A stretch of 64,000 nucleotides of DNA, from positions 930,001 to 994,000 of the forward strand of contig JAIXYZ010000013.1 of NCBI GenBank assembly GCA_027489955.1, in the 5' to 3' direction. A program made the translations under genes and the position numbers. The stretch's first letter is position 1, and each line of letters starts with the position of its first letter. This document shows, piece after piece, positions 9,175 through 17,268 of the stretch. Source of the DNA: Hyphomicrobiales bacterium (lineage in GTDB: Bacteria > Pseudomonadota > Alphaproteobacteria > Rhizobiales > Beijerinckiaceae). The notes under the pieces were generated by a model. That model searched no databases. It had not been told where the DNA came from and was given only the letters and a program-made list of their open reading frames with translations.

Positions 9175-10605
9175 ATGGAGGGATCGATGGACAATACCAG
9201 CCCGCTCTGGCGTCACGTGGATGCGCTCGGCGACGATTTCGCGGCCCTGGCGGACCGCGTCTGGGCGACGCCCGAGGTCTGCTACACCGAGGCCCGCTCC
9301 GCCGCCGAGCATCGCGCCATGCTGGAACGCCACGGCTTCCGCATCACGGATAACGTGGCCGGCATCCCGACGGCCCTGATCGGCGAAGCGGGCGAGGGCG
9401 GACCCGTCATCGCGTTCCTGGGCGAATACGACGCGCTCCCGGGCCTCAGCCAGGAGGCGGGGCTCGACCGGCCTAGCCCGGTGGAAGCGGGCGGCCACGG
9501 CCACGGCTGCGGCCACAACCTGCTGGGATCGGCGGCCCTGCTCGCCGCCACGGCCACCAGGAACTGGCTGCAGCAGGCGGGGCTGCCGGGCCGGGTTCGC
9601 TATTACGGATGCCCGGCGGAAGAAGGCGGCGCCGCCAAGGCCTTCATGGTGCGCTCGGGCGCGTTCTCGGACGCCGACATCGCCATCTCCTGGCATCCCT
9701 ACAGCTTCTGGGAGGTGACCCCGCCGGTGTCCCTCGCCAATACCCGCGCGGATTTCACTTTCTTCGGCCGCGCCTCGCACGCGGCGGCCTCGCCCCATCT
9801 CGGCCGGTCGGCGCTCGATGCCGTCGAGCTGATGAGCGTCGGGGTGAATTACATGCGCGAGCACATGCCGAGCGACGCGCGCGTCCACTACGCCGTGCTG
9901 GAAACGGGCGGGATCGCGCCGAACGTCGTCCAGGCCCGCGCCCGGGTGCGCTATTCGATCCGTGCCCGGGACCTGCCGGGGATGCTGGAACTGGTGGAGC
10001 GCGTGCGCAAGGTCGCCGAGGGCGCGGCGCTGATGACCGAGACGCGGATGGAGATGCGGGTCGTCAGCGCGGTCTCCAACATCGTCGGCAACACGCCGCT
10101 GGAAGCCGCGCTGCAGACGATCCTGGAGGATCTCGGCCCGCCCGTGTTCGACGAAGCCGACAGGGACTTCGCCCGGCGCATCCAGGCCACCCTGACGGAG
10201 GGCGACATCGCCGCCGTCTACCGCGCCATCGGCATGGCGCCGCGGGACGTGCCGCTGGCGGACTTCACAGTGCCGGCGGACGCGCGCCGCCAGCCGCTGC
10301 TCGGCTCCACGGACCTCGGGGACGTGAGCTGGGTCGTGCCGACCGTGCAGGCCCATGCGCCGACCATGGCGGTGGGAACGCCGCTCCACACCTGGCAGGT
10401 CGTGGCGCAGGGCAAGGCGCCCGCGGCGCACAAGGCGATGATGCACGTCGCCAGGGCCATGGCAATGCTCGCGGCCCGCGCCGTCGAGGATCCCTCGCTC
10501 ATCGCCGCCGCCAGGGCCGACCTTGCCGCCCGGACCGCCGATACGCCCTATGTCTCCCCGATCCCCGCCGGCGTCGAGCCGCCGCTCGACATGTCGACGG
10601 CCTGA
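9175..10605 (+). CDS. M20 family amidohydrolase, AbgB-like
   Basis: A 476-residue zinc-dependent amidohydrolase of the M20D group, closest in style to subunit B of p-aminobenzoyl-glutamate hydrolase. The metal-site signature GHGHGCGHNLLG is near residue 108, and PAEEGGAAK (conserved Glu pair) follows. The dimerisation insert is in the middle and a final His-containing segment (HAPTMAVGTPLHTWQ) is present. Two ATG codons, 9175 and 9187, both have purine-rich ribosome sites, so the true N-terminus may be four residues shorter. The substrate, an N-acyl or aminobenzoyl amino acid, is not determined. No AbgA partner or AbgT carrier is adjacent. Confidence 0.9.
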   Translation: MEGSMDNTSPLWRHVDALGDDFAALADRVWATPEVCYTEARSAAEHRAMLERHGFRITDNVAGIPTALIGEAGEGGPVIAFLGEYDALPGLSQEAGLDRPSPVEAGGHGHGCGHNLLGSAALLAATATRNWLQQAGLPGRVRYYGCPAEEGGAAKAFMVRSGAFSDADIAISWHPYSFWEVTPPVSLANTRADFTFFGRASHAAASPHLGRSALDAVELMSVGVNYMREHMPSDARVHYAVLETGGIAPNVVQARARVRYSIRARDLPGMLELVERVRKVAEGAALMTETRMEMRVVSAVSNIVGNTPLEAALQTILEDLGPPVFDEADRDFARRIQATLTEGDIAAVYRAIGMAPRDVPLADFTVPADARRQPLLGSTDLGDVSWVVPTVQAHAPTMAVGTPLHTWQVVAQGKAPAAHKAMMHVARAMAMLAARAVEDPSLIAAARADLAARTADTPYVSPIPAGVEPPLDMSTA

Positions 10606-10704
10606 ACGGCACGGACCCGAACCTGGATCAATGATCGCCGGGCTGGCGGCGTCTACCTCGCCCGGCGACGGCCGCTGGCCGTCCCCGCGGCTGGAGGCGC
10701 CCCC

Positions 10705-11088
10705 ATGATCCGAACCGTTCCGATCCTTCTCGTGCTGCTGGCTTCGGCCGGTGCGGCGCCGGCGCAGGACGCCGGGGTGGGCGAGAAGGTCTTCGCCAAA
10801 TGCCGCCCCTGCCATCAGGTGGGCGAGACGGCGAAGAACGGCGCAGGTCCGATCCTCAACGGCATTTTCGGCCGGCCTGCGGGTTCCGTTCCCGGCTTCG
10901 CCTATAGCCCGGCCAACAAGGGGTCCGGCGTTGTCTGGGACGAGGCGGTCTTCGCCGACTATATCCGCGATCCGCGCGCGAAAATGCCCGGGAACCGCAT
11001 GGCGTTTCCCGGCCTGAAGGACGATGGGGAGATCGCGGGGCTCACCGCCTTCCTGAAGCAGTTCGGCCCCGACGGCCGCAAGCTGTAG
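10705..11088 (+). CDS. Periplasmic c-type cytochrome
   Basis: A 127-residue class I cytochrome c. A signal peptide (about residues 1-21, ending APAQ) is followed by the haem site CRPCH (Cys33, Cys36, His37), the loop GAGPILNGIFGRPAG typical of the c2/c550 group, and the axial Met within PGNRMAFPGL. Likely a soluble periplasmic electron carrier. The ribosome site GGAGG is well placed. It stands alone; no oxidase or dehydrogenase gene is next to it, so its partners are unknown. Confidence 0.93.
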   Translation: MIRTVPILLVLLASAGAAPAQDAGVGEKVFAKCRPCHQVGETAKNGAGPILNGIFGRPAGSVPGFAYSPANKGSGVVWDEAVFADYIRDPRAKMPGNRMAFPGLKDDGEIAGLTAFLKQFGPDGRKL

Positions 11089-11220
11089 GGCCGCTGGGCG
11101 TCATCGAACCGCAACCGAAACGACATCGCGGCGTCGTGCCGCCGTGGTCTTGCCTGCGCCGGGGCGGAACGCCGCCGGCGATTCCGCTCCGAACTGCCAT
11201 GGCGCATGCGGAGCGAGGCG

Positions 11221-12117
11221 ATGCCATTCTTCAACCCAGCCCTGGACGGCGGCTTCCCGGCGCTTCCGGCCCGGTGGCGCCTGTCCATCCCGTCACCGTT
11301 TCCGTTCGGCGTGGACGCTTCCGAGGAGCCGGCGGACGAGCTCGCCCGCATCGGCGAGCTGGCGGTCAGGCTGGTCCGCTCTCCGGCCGAACTGCGGCAG
11401 GTACAGCGCCTGCGCTACCGGGTGTTCTTCGAGGACGGCGGCGCCCGCGCCGGCGCGCTCGCCCGGCTGACCCGCCGCGACGCGGACGCCTATGACCGGC
11501 TCTGCCGCCATCTTGTCGTCACGGACGGGACCGGCCCGTCGGCAGAGACCGTGGGGACATACCGCCTGCTGGACCGGCGCGCCGCCGAGCGCGGCCCCGG
11601 CTTCTACAGCGCGGGCGAGTTCGATCTCGGCCCGATGCTCGCGGCCAACCCGGCCGCGCGGATCCTCGAACTCGGCCGCTCCTGCGTGCTGCCGTCCCAT
11701 CGCGGCAAGCGCACGATCGAGCTGCTGTGGCAGGGCATTTCGGCATGCATGACGCGGGACGGGCATGACGTCCTGATGGGCTGCGCGAGCTTCCCGACGA
11801 CCGACCTCGCCGCGCTGCGCCTGCCCCTGTCCTTCCTGCATCATCATGCTCGCGCGCAGGGCCGCTGGAGCGTGTCCGCACGGCCGGACCGGGCTGCCGT
11901 CTTCACCCCCCTGGAGCGGGACGACATCGACGTGAAGGCGGCGAAGAAGGCGCTTCCGCCGCTGATCAAGGGCTATCTGCGCGTCGGCGCGCGCTTCGGG
12001 ACCGGAGCCGTCATCGACGCCGCCTTCGGCACGACAGACGTCTTCGTCGTGCTGCCCGCGTCCCATATCGGCGGCCGCTACCGCGACTATTTCGGCGCGC
12101 CGGAACCGGCTTCCTGA
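11221..12117 (+). CDS. olsB: L-ornithine N-alpha-acyltransferase, OlsB-like
   Basis: Transfers a 3-hydroxyacyl group from acyl-ACP to ornithine, the first step of ornithine-lipid synthesis. The 298-residue protein has the OlsB/autoinducer-synthase-like fold: LRQVQRLRYRVFFEDGG near residue 60, LELGRSCVLPSHRGK and the later MGCASFPTTDL. I chose the ATG at 11221, preceded by GGAGCGAGG, over 11206. The convergent neighbour is a PlsC-type acyltransferase, matching the known olsB/olsA pairing, though here tail-to-tail with a 31-bp overlap rather than in one operon. Some homologues acylate other amino acids. Confidence 0.87.
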   Translation: MPFFNPALDGGFPALPARWRLSIPSPFPFGVDASEEPADELARIGELAVRLVRSPAELRQVQRLRYRVFFEDGGARAGALARLTRRDADAYDRLCRHLVVTDGTGPSAETVGTYRLLDRRAAERGPGFYSAGEFDLGPMLAANPAARILELGRSCVLPSHRGKRTIELLWQGISACMTRDGHDVLMGCASFPTTDLAALRLPLSFLHHHARAQGRWSVSARPDRAAVFTPLERDDIDVKAAKKALPPLIKGYLRVGARFGTGAVIDAAFGTTDVFVVLPASHIGGRYRDYFGAPEPAS

Positions 12118-13262
12118 TCGCCGGGCGCTAGCGGCACGACGGGCCGCCCGAGGCAGGCCGAAAGGGTCGCCCGCGCAGGGCCCGCGGGCGGGGCGTCGGC
12201 CAGGACGAAGGCCCGCACGGCGTGGAAGCTCCATGCGCCCGCAATGGTGGTGAGCGCTGAAATCTGCGCCGCGCGGCCCACCACGATCGCGGCATTGCCG
12301 ATATAGATCCGCTCCAGCGCGGCGCGCGGCGGCGTCCGGTCGCCGATCTGAAGCAGCCTTGCGCCGCTCGCGATGGCGGCGCAGGCGGCTGTCCCGCCCT
12401 CCGGTGTGTTAAGCGGCAGAAGGTTCGCCACCCGGTCCTCCGCATCGACCGGCCAGGACTGCATTGCCCGTGCGACCGCCCGGCGCGCATCCTCCGTCGC
12501 TGCCGCGAGGTCGAGCGCGCGGGCAAGGTCCGGCGCATCGCCCCGCAGGATCGCCGCCGCGTCCGCCCTCGCGCCGTCCGGCCCTTCGGCCAGGATCGCG
12601 GATGCGCCCGCGCGGCGGGTCGCGCAGCCTAGGACGCCATGCCTGCGCAGCATCGCGGCGCGGTCGTCGGCGTCGAGCATGGCGATCGCGCCGCGAAGCC
12701 GCGCGGTGAAGGCGCGATGGGTCTCGCCGGGCAGCGCGTGGAGGCTGCCGCCGATCCGCACCGTCACCTGCGGCCGCGCGCTGCGGCGGACCTGGGTCGC
12801 CCGCAGGCGGCTGAGGCCGCTTGTCTCCATCCCGCCGATGTGGACCGGCAGGACCGGCGCGCCGCTGCGAACCGCGAGGAAGCCGACGCCGGAATAGAAG
12901 TCCATGAGCGCGGTGGTCACCGTCAGGCGGCTTTCGGGAAAGATGACCCCGGTCCCGCCATCCCGGATCGCTTGCAGCAGGCCCCGGAGCGGGAAGGGAC
13001 GGGCCGGATCGACGGGAAATGTCCGCGCCAGCGCCGCGACGGGGCGGACCCAGGAGAGGCGCGCCATGGCCGGATCGATCGCGTAGGCGAGATCGCGCGC
13101 GAGGACCGCGCGCAGCACGACCGGATCGGCGAACCCAACATGGTTCGCGGCGACGATCAGCGGACCGCCGGCCGGGATCCTTTCCAGCCCGTGGACGTCC
13201 ACCGCGAACGCGGCCCGTGTGGCGAGCCTTGCGAGCAGCGTGACGACGTCGGTGCGGTCCAT
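12087..13262 (-). CDS. PlsC-type lysophospholipid/lyso-ornithine-lipid acyltransferase with a degenerate C-terminal domain
   Basis: The N-terminal half (about residues 20-210) is a PlsC acyltransferase with the catalytic NHVGFAD box and a FPESRLT block, consistent with OlsA, which adds the second acyl chain to ornithine lipid. The remaining 170 residues are not PlsC. DRVANLLPL, ASGARLLQIGD and LGRPVVPLAPGDQEAG line up in order with conserved parts of the AMP-binding acyl-CoA/ACP synthetase fold, but the P-loop TSGSTGxPKG and everything after the adenylate motif are missing. It resembles a decayed Aas-type fusion. I use ATG 13262; the frame continues upstream to 13394 but would run into the divergent gene. 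Confidence 0.82.
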   Translation of the reverse strand: MDRTDVVTLLARLATRAAFAVDVHGLERIPAGGPLIVAANHVGFADPVVLRAVLARDLAYAIDPAMARLSWVRPVAALARTFPVDPARPFPLRGLLQAIRDGGTGVIFPESRLTVTTALMDFYSGVGFLAVRSGAPVLPVHIGGMETSGLSRLRATQVRRSARPQVTVRIGGSLHALPGETHRAFTARLRGAIAMLDADDRAAMLRRHGVLGCATRRAGASAILAEGPDGARADAAAILRGDAPDLARALDLAAATEDARRAVARAMQSWPVDAEDRVANLLPLNTPEGGTAACAAIASGARLLQIGDRTPPRAALERIYIGNAAIVVGRAAQISALTTIAGAWSFHAVRAFVLADAPPAGPARATLSACLGRPVVPLAPGDQEAGSGAPK

Positions 13263-13383
13263 GAAGCGGGCGATGCCACGGGCCCGTGACGTCTCCGTGA
13301 CGGGGATGCGACACGGGATGCGGCTCACCGCCCGTGGCGTTCGCGCGCGCCCTGTCGCAGGATCGGCCGCAAGGAGCGGGACG

Positions 13384-15003
13384 ATGGCCAGCAACGGGAC
13401 GGCTGAGGCCGGCGAGTTCGACTACGTCGTGGTGGGGGCCGGCTCGGCCGGCTGCGTGATGGCGAACCGCCTCTCCGCCGATCCGCGCAACCGCGTCCTC
13501 CTGCTGGAAGCCGGCGGGCGGGACAACTGGATCTGGTTCCACATCCCGGTCGGCTACCTGTTCGCCATCGGCAATCCCCGCGCCGACTGGATGTTCAGGA
13601 CCGAGCCGGAGCCGGGGCTCAACGGCCGGGATCTCGCTTATCCCCGCGGCAAGGTGATCGGCGGCTCGTCGGCGATCAACGCCATGATCTACATGCGCGG
13701 CCAGGCGGCCGACTATGACGGCTGGCGGCAGCTGGGCCTGGAGGGGTGGGGCTGGGACGACGTCCTGCCGTATTTCCTGCGCCACCAGGACCACGCCGTG
13801 CCGGTCGAGGGGATGCATCGCGGCGGCGGGGAATGGCGCGTGGAGCTGCCGCGCGTGCGCTGGGACATCCTGGACGCAATCCGCGACGCCGCCGTCGCCG
13901 CCGGCATTCCCCGCGTCGAGGACTTCAACACCGGCGACAATTCCGGTGTCGCCTACTTCCAGGTCAACCAGCGCCGCGGCCGCCGCTGGAGCGCGGCGCG
14001 CGGGTTCCTGAGGCCGGCGCTCAACCGTCCGAACCTGCGGCTGGAGACGGGCGTCACCGCCGAGCGCGTCATCATGGAGGGGGGCAGGGCAACCGGCGTC
14101 GCCTATCGCGTCGGCGGCGAATTGCGGATCGCCCGTGCGCGGGCCGAAACGATCCTGTGCGCCGGCGCCATCGGCACGCCCATCCTGCTGGAACGGTCGG
14201 GCATCGGCCGTCCCGACGTGCTGGCGTCCAGGGGCCTGCCCGTCGTGCTGGAGAGCTCAGGCGTCGGCGAGAACCTGCAGGACCATCTCCAGCTCCGGCC
14301 GGTCTACAAGGTCAGCGGCGTGCGCACGCTGAACGCCGACTATGCGGTGCCCCTCAAGCGGGCGCTGATGGCGCTGGACTATGCGTTCCGGCGGCGCGGG
14401 CCCCTGACGATGGCGCCCTCGCAGCTTGGCGCCTTCGCCCGTTCTTCGCCCGATTACGCGACGCCCAACCTGCAGTTCCACTTCCAGCCGCTGTCGCTGG
14501 AGAAGTTCGGGGACGCGCTCCACCCGTTCCCCGCCTTCACGGCGAGCGTATGCAATCTGCGCCCGTCCAGCCGCGGGAGCGTCCACCTCAAGGACCCGTC
14601 CGGCGCGCCGGCGATCCGCCCGAACTACCTGGCGACGGACGAGGACCGCCGCGTCGCCGCCGATTCGATCCGGCTCACGCGCCATATCGTGGCGCAGGCG
14701 CCGCTCGCACGGTTCACGCCGGAGGAGTTCCGGCCCGGCGCGGACATCCGGGACGAGGAGGGGCTGGTGAAAGCGGCGGGGGACATCGGCACGACGATCT
14801 TCCATCCGGTCGGCACCGCGCGGATGGGGCCGGACGGCGACCGGGAGGCGGTGCTGGACGCCCGGCTGCGCGTGCGCGGCATCGAGGGCCTGCGGGTGGC
14901 GGACGCCTCGGCCATGCCGCGCATCACGTCCGGCAACACCAATTCCCCGACCATGATGATCGCCGAGAAGGCGAGCGCCATGATCCTGGAGGACCGGCGC
15001 TAG
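13384..15003 (+). CDS. GMC family FAD-dependent oxidoreductase
   Basis: A 539-residue glucose-methanol-choline oxidoreductase, choline-dehydrogenase-like. The FAD dinucleotide site is YVVVGAGSAGCVMANRL near the N-terminus; the GMC signatures are GGSSAINAMIYMRG and GAIGTPILLERSGIG. The active-site His is in HPVGTARMG and the C-terminal SGNTNSPTMMIAEKA is typical. ATG 13384 is preceded by AAGGAG. It oxidises an alcohol of unknown identity; absence of betB, betI or a choline carrier nearby argues against a betaine role. Divergent from the PlsC gene. Confidence 0.93.
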   Translation: MASNGTAEAGEFDYVVVGAGSAGCVMANRLSADPRNRVLLLEAGGRDNWIWFHIPVGYLFAIGNPRADWMFRTEPEPGLNGRDLAYPRGKVIGGSSAINAMIYMRGQAADYDGWRQLGLEGWGWDDVLPYFLRHQDHAVPVEGMHRGGGEWRVELPRVRWDILDAIRDAAVAAGIPRVEDFNTGDNSGVAYFQVNQRRGRRWSAARGFLRPALNRPNLRLETGVTAERVIMEGGRATGVAYRVGGELRIARARAETILCAGAIGTPILLERSGIGRPDVLASRGLPVVLESSGVGENLQDHLQLRPVYKVSGVRTLNADYAVPLKRALMALDYAFRRRGPLTMAPSQLGAFARSSPDYATPNLQFHFQPLSLEKFGDALHPFPAFTASVCNLRPSSRGSVHLKDPSGAPAIRPNYLATDEDRRVAADSIRLTRHIVAQAPLARFTPEEFRPGADIRDEEGLVKAAGDIGTTIFHPVGTARMGPDGDREAVLDARLRVRGIEGLRVADASAMPRITSGNTNSPTMMIAEKASAMILEDRR

Positions 15004-15031
15004 CCGGCAATGGAAACGAGCGGGCCGCGTC

Positions 15032-16012
15032 CTAGCCCCAGAGCGCGCCCTGCGGCGGATGCACCGTGCTGCCTTCGAACAGAAGGCCGGGCTCCCGGTC
15101 GCGCGCCAGCAGCAGCGGCCCGTCGAGGTCGACGAAGGCGGCGCCGGGCGTGAGATACATGGCCGGCGCCATGGCCAGCGACGTGCCCAGCATGCAGCCG
15201 ACCATGATGTCCAGGCCCATGGCGCGCGCGTCGCGGGCGACGAGAAGCGCCTCGGTCAGCCCGCCGGTCTTGTCGAGCTTGATGTTGATCGCGTCGTAGC
15301 GGCGCGCCACGTCCGCAAGGCTCTTGCGGTCGTGCATGCTTTCGTCGGCGCAGATCGGGATGACGCGGTCGATGTCGGCGAGCAGGTCGTCCTTGCCCGC
15401 GGGCAGGGGCTGCTCGATCAGCTTCACGCCCGCGTCGCGGCAGGCCGCGAGGTTGTCGCGGATGGTCGATGCGTCCCACGCCTCGTTGGCATCGACGACC
15501 AGGACCGCGGCGGGCGCCCCCCGACGCACCGCCGCGATCCGGGCCGTGTCCCCGGCGCCACCGAGCTTGACCTTCAGGATCGGTCTGTCGGCGGCCGCAC
15601 GGGCGGCTCCCTCCATGGTTTCGGGATCGCCCAGGCTGATCGTGTAGCAGGTGGTCACCGGCTTCGGAGCAGCGATCTCGGCAATCTCGGCCACGGGCGT
15701 GCGCGTGCGCTTGGCCTCGAAGTCCCACAGCGCGCAGTCGAGCGCGTTACGAGCGGCGCCCGCCTTCATGCGCGTGAGCAGTTCGGTGCGCGTGCAACCC
15801 CAGGCTATCGGTTCCGCCTGCGCCGCGATCAGGTCCCGGACCCCCTCGACCGTCTCGCCGTAGCGGGCATAGGGCACGCACTCGCCGCGCCCCACCGTGC
15901 CGTCCTCGCTGATCGTCGCGGTGACGACGACGGCCTCGGTGCGGCTTCCGCGGGAGATGGTGAAGGTCCCCGCGATGGGGAAACGCTCGATCTCGACGGT
16001 CAGGCGGCGCAT
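15032..16012 (-). CDS. dgcA: Enolase-superfamily epimerase, DgcA-type N-acetyl-D-glutamate racemase
   Basis: A 326-residue muconate-lactonising-type enolase-superfamily enzyme. Catalytic lysine motif KVKLGG, metal ligands in VVDANEAW, LIEQPLPAG and CADES, and the second catalytic lysine in INIKLDKTGG are all visible. Alone it would be called a dipeptide (L-Ala-D/L-Glu) epimerase. Because it follows a dgcN-type gene by 7 nt, I prefer DgcA, reported to racemise N-acetyl-D-glutamate in bacterial D-glutamate use. The two substrates cannot be separated by motif alone. Confidence 0.85.
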   Translation of the reverse strand: MRRLTVEIERFPIAGTFTISRGSRTEAVVVTATISEDGTVGRGECVPYARYGETVEGVRDLIAAQAEPIAWGCTRTELLTRMKAGAARNALDCALWDFEAKRTRTPVAEIAEIAAPKPVTTCYTISLGDPETMEGAARAAADRPILKVKLGGAGDTARIAAVRRGAPAAVLVVDANEAWDASTIRDNLAACRDAGVKLIEQPLPAGKDDLLADIDRVIPICADESMHDRKSLADVARRYDAINIKLDKTGGLTEALLVARDARAMGLDIMVGCMLGTSLAMAPAMYLTPGAAFVDLDGPLLLARDREPGLLFEGSTVHPPQGALWG

Positions 16013-16019
16013 GGCGGGA

Positions 16020-17054
16020 TCAGCTCGCCGCCTTGGCGCGGACCGTCTGCGGGTAGTCCGCGGCGATCCGGTCCACGATCACGTCGACGCCGAAGCGGAT
16101 CGGATCGGTGGCGGGCAGGTCGTGCTCCCGGGACACCTGCGCCAGGTAGGCGCGCGCCTCATCCTCACCCAGGGCCTGGGTGTTGACGGCGATCCCGACC
16201 GGACGGATGGCCGGGTTGGTGAGCGTGCCGGTGGCGATCGTCAGGTCGATGACCTGGCGGATGGTCGGCAGCGGCGTCTTCACGCCGCGCATCGTCGTGC
16301 GGGTCGGCTCGTGGCAGACCACGAAGGCGTCCGGCTGCGCGCCATGGAGCAGGCCGAGCGACACGCCGGCAAAGGACGGGTGGAACAGCGAGCCTTGGCC
16401 CTCGATGAGGTCCCAGTGATTGGCGTCAGCCGCGGGCGAGATCCACTCCACCGCGCCGGAGATGAAGTCGGCGACGACCGCGTCGATGGCGACGCCGCGG
16501 CCCGAAATGAAGATGCCCGTCTGTCCCGTTGCGCGGAAATCGGCGTCGAAGCCGCGGTCGCGCATGGCCTTCTCCAGCGCGAGCGCCGTGTACTTCTTGC
16601 CGGCCGAGCAATCGGTGCCGACGGTCAGGAGCCGCATGCCGGGGCGCTTGTCGCCCTTGCCCGTGTCGAACCGCATGTCGGAATGACGCACGTCGAAGAG
16701 CTGGCGGCCGTTGCGCCGCGCCGCATCGGCGATCTCCGCCTTGGAGCCGAGGCGCGTATGCAGGCCGCTGGCGACGTCGAACCCGGCGTCGAGCGCTTCC
16801 ACGATGGTACGCACCCAATGGTCGGGCAGCACGCCGCCGGCGTTGGCGACGCCGACGATCATCGTGCGCGTGCCCGCCTTCGCCGCATCCGCGATCGACA
16901 TGTCGGCGATCCCGAGATCGGCCTTGCAGCCGGGGAGGCGGAGCTGGCCGATGCACCAGTCCCGGCGCCAGTCCACGATGCCGGCGGCGGTCTTGGCCGC
17001 GAGCTGGTCGGGAACGTCGCCGAGGAACATCAGGTAGGGAGGGTTGATCTGCAT
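16020..17054 (-). CDS. dgcN: DUF1611-family protein, DgcN-type
   Basis: A 344-residue DUF1611 protein. It opens with PPYLMFLGDVPDQLAAK and contains a P-loop-like VGTDCSAGKKYTAL near the middle, with DLIEGQGSLFHPSF after it. Members next to a DgcA epimerase have been described as DgcN, forming N-acetyl-D-glutamate from D-glutamate. ATG 17054 has GGAGAG six bases before it; the frame extends to 17168 but lacks a ribosome site and would cover an operator. First gene of a two-gene operon with dgcA, divergent from a LysR regulator. Confidence 0.87.
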   Translation of the reverse strand: MQINPPYLMFLGDVPDQLAAKTAAGIVDWRRDWCIGQLRLPGCKADLGIADMSIADAAKAGTRTMIVGVANAGGVLPDHWVRTIVEALDAGFDVASGLHTRLGSKAEIADAARRNGRQLFDVRHSDMRFDTGKGDKRPGMRLLTVGTDCSAGKKYTALALEKAMRDRGFDADFRATGQTGIFISGRGVAIDAVVADFISGAVEWISPAADANHWDLIEGQGSLFHPSFAGVSLGLLHGAQPDAFVVCHEPTRTTMRGVKTPLPTIRQVIDLTIATGTLTNPAIRPVGIAVNTQALGEDEARAYLAQVSREHDLPATDPIRFGVDVIVDRIAADYPQTVRAKAAS

Positions 17055-17106
17055 GCCGCTCTCCATCGCGAGTGACGGCAGATTGCCGCCTCGCCGCGCG
17101 AAATTC

Positions 17107-17125
17107 CAATGCACGTTCTGCATCG
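17107..17125. promoter_or_regulatory. LysR-type operator 1 (CNATGC-N7-GCATNG)
   Basis: A 19-bp interrupted palindrome with a T-N11-A core, arms CAATGC and GCATCG, 7-bp spacer. It lies in the probable dgcN leader, about 47 bp downstream of the predicted minus-strand start. Confidence 0.65.
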
Positions 17126-17169
17126 CGGCGCTGGCCGCAGCCATTAATTCAAGCGTTCTCAACGGCATG

Positions 17170-17175
17170 GTATAA
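17170..17175 (-). promoter_or_regulatory. Probable -10 element of dgcNA
   Basis: TTATAC on the minus strand, with no good -35 at 17 bp, as expected for an activator-dependent promoter. Operator 2 covers the -35 zone. The predicted start is near 17163, giving a dgcN leader of about 110 nt. Confidence 0.4.
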
Positions 17176-17178
17176 GTG

Positions 17179-17197
17179 CGATGCTATTTTCGCATTG
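17179..17197. promoter_or_regulatory. LysR-type operator 2 (CNATGC-N7-GCATNG)
   Basis: Same 19-bp pattern: arms CGATGC and GCATTG around TATTTTC, T-N11-A core. It sits about 25 bp upstream of the predicted dgcN start, beside the -10. Confidence 0.72.
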
Positions 17198-17208
17198 GCC
17201 GCGCATGC

Positions 17209-17227
17209 CCATGCAGCGCTAGCATTG
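17209..17227. promoter_or_regulatory. LysR-type operator 3 (CNATGC-N7-GCATNG)
   Basis: Arms CCATGC and GCATTG around AGCGCTA. Its centre is exactly 30 bp from that of operator 2, about three helical turns, so a LysR tetramer could bind both on one DNA face. Confidence 0.72.
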
Positions 17228-17268
17228 TGAAACTTCAGGGACCGGTGCCGCACCGGCAGGAGCCCATC

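Noticed and set aside
10631-10708. 25-codon frame overlapping the start of the cytochrome c gene (ATGA)
   Set aside because: No ribosome site for its ATG and no family likeness; the cytochrome gene has its own GGAGG. Likely chance in GC-rich DNA.
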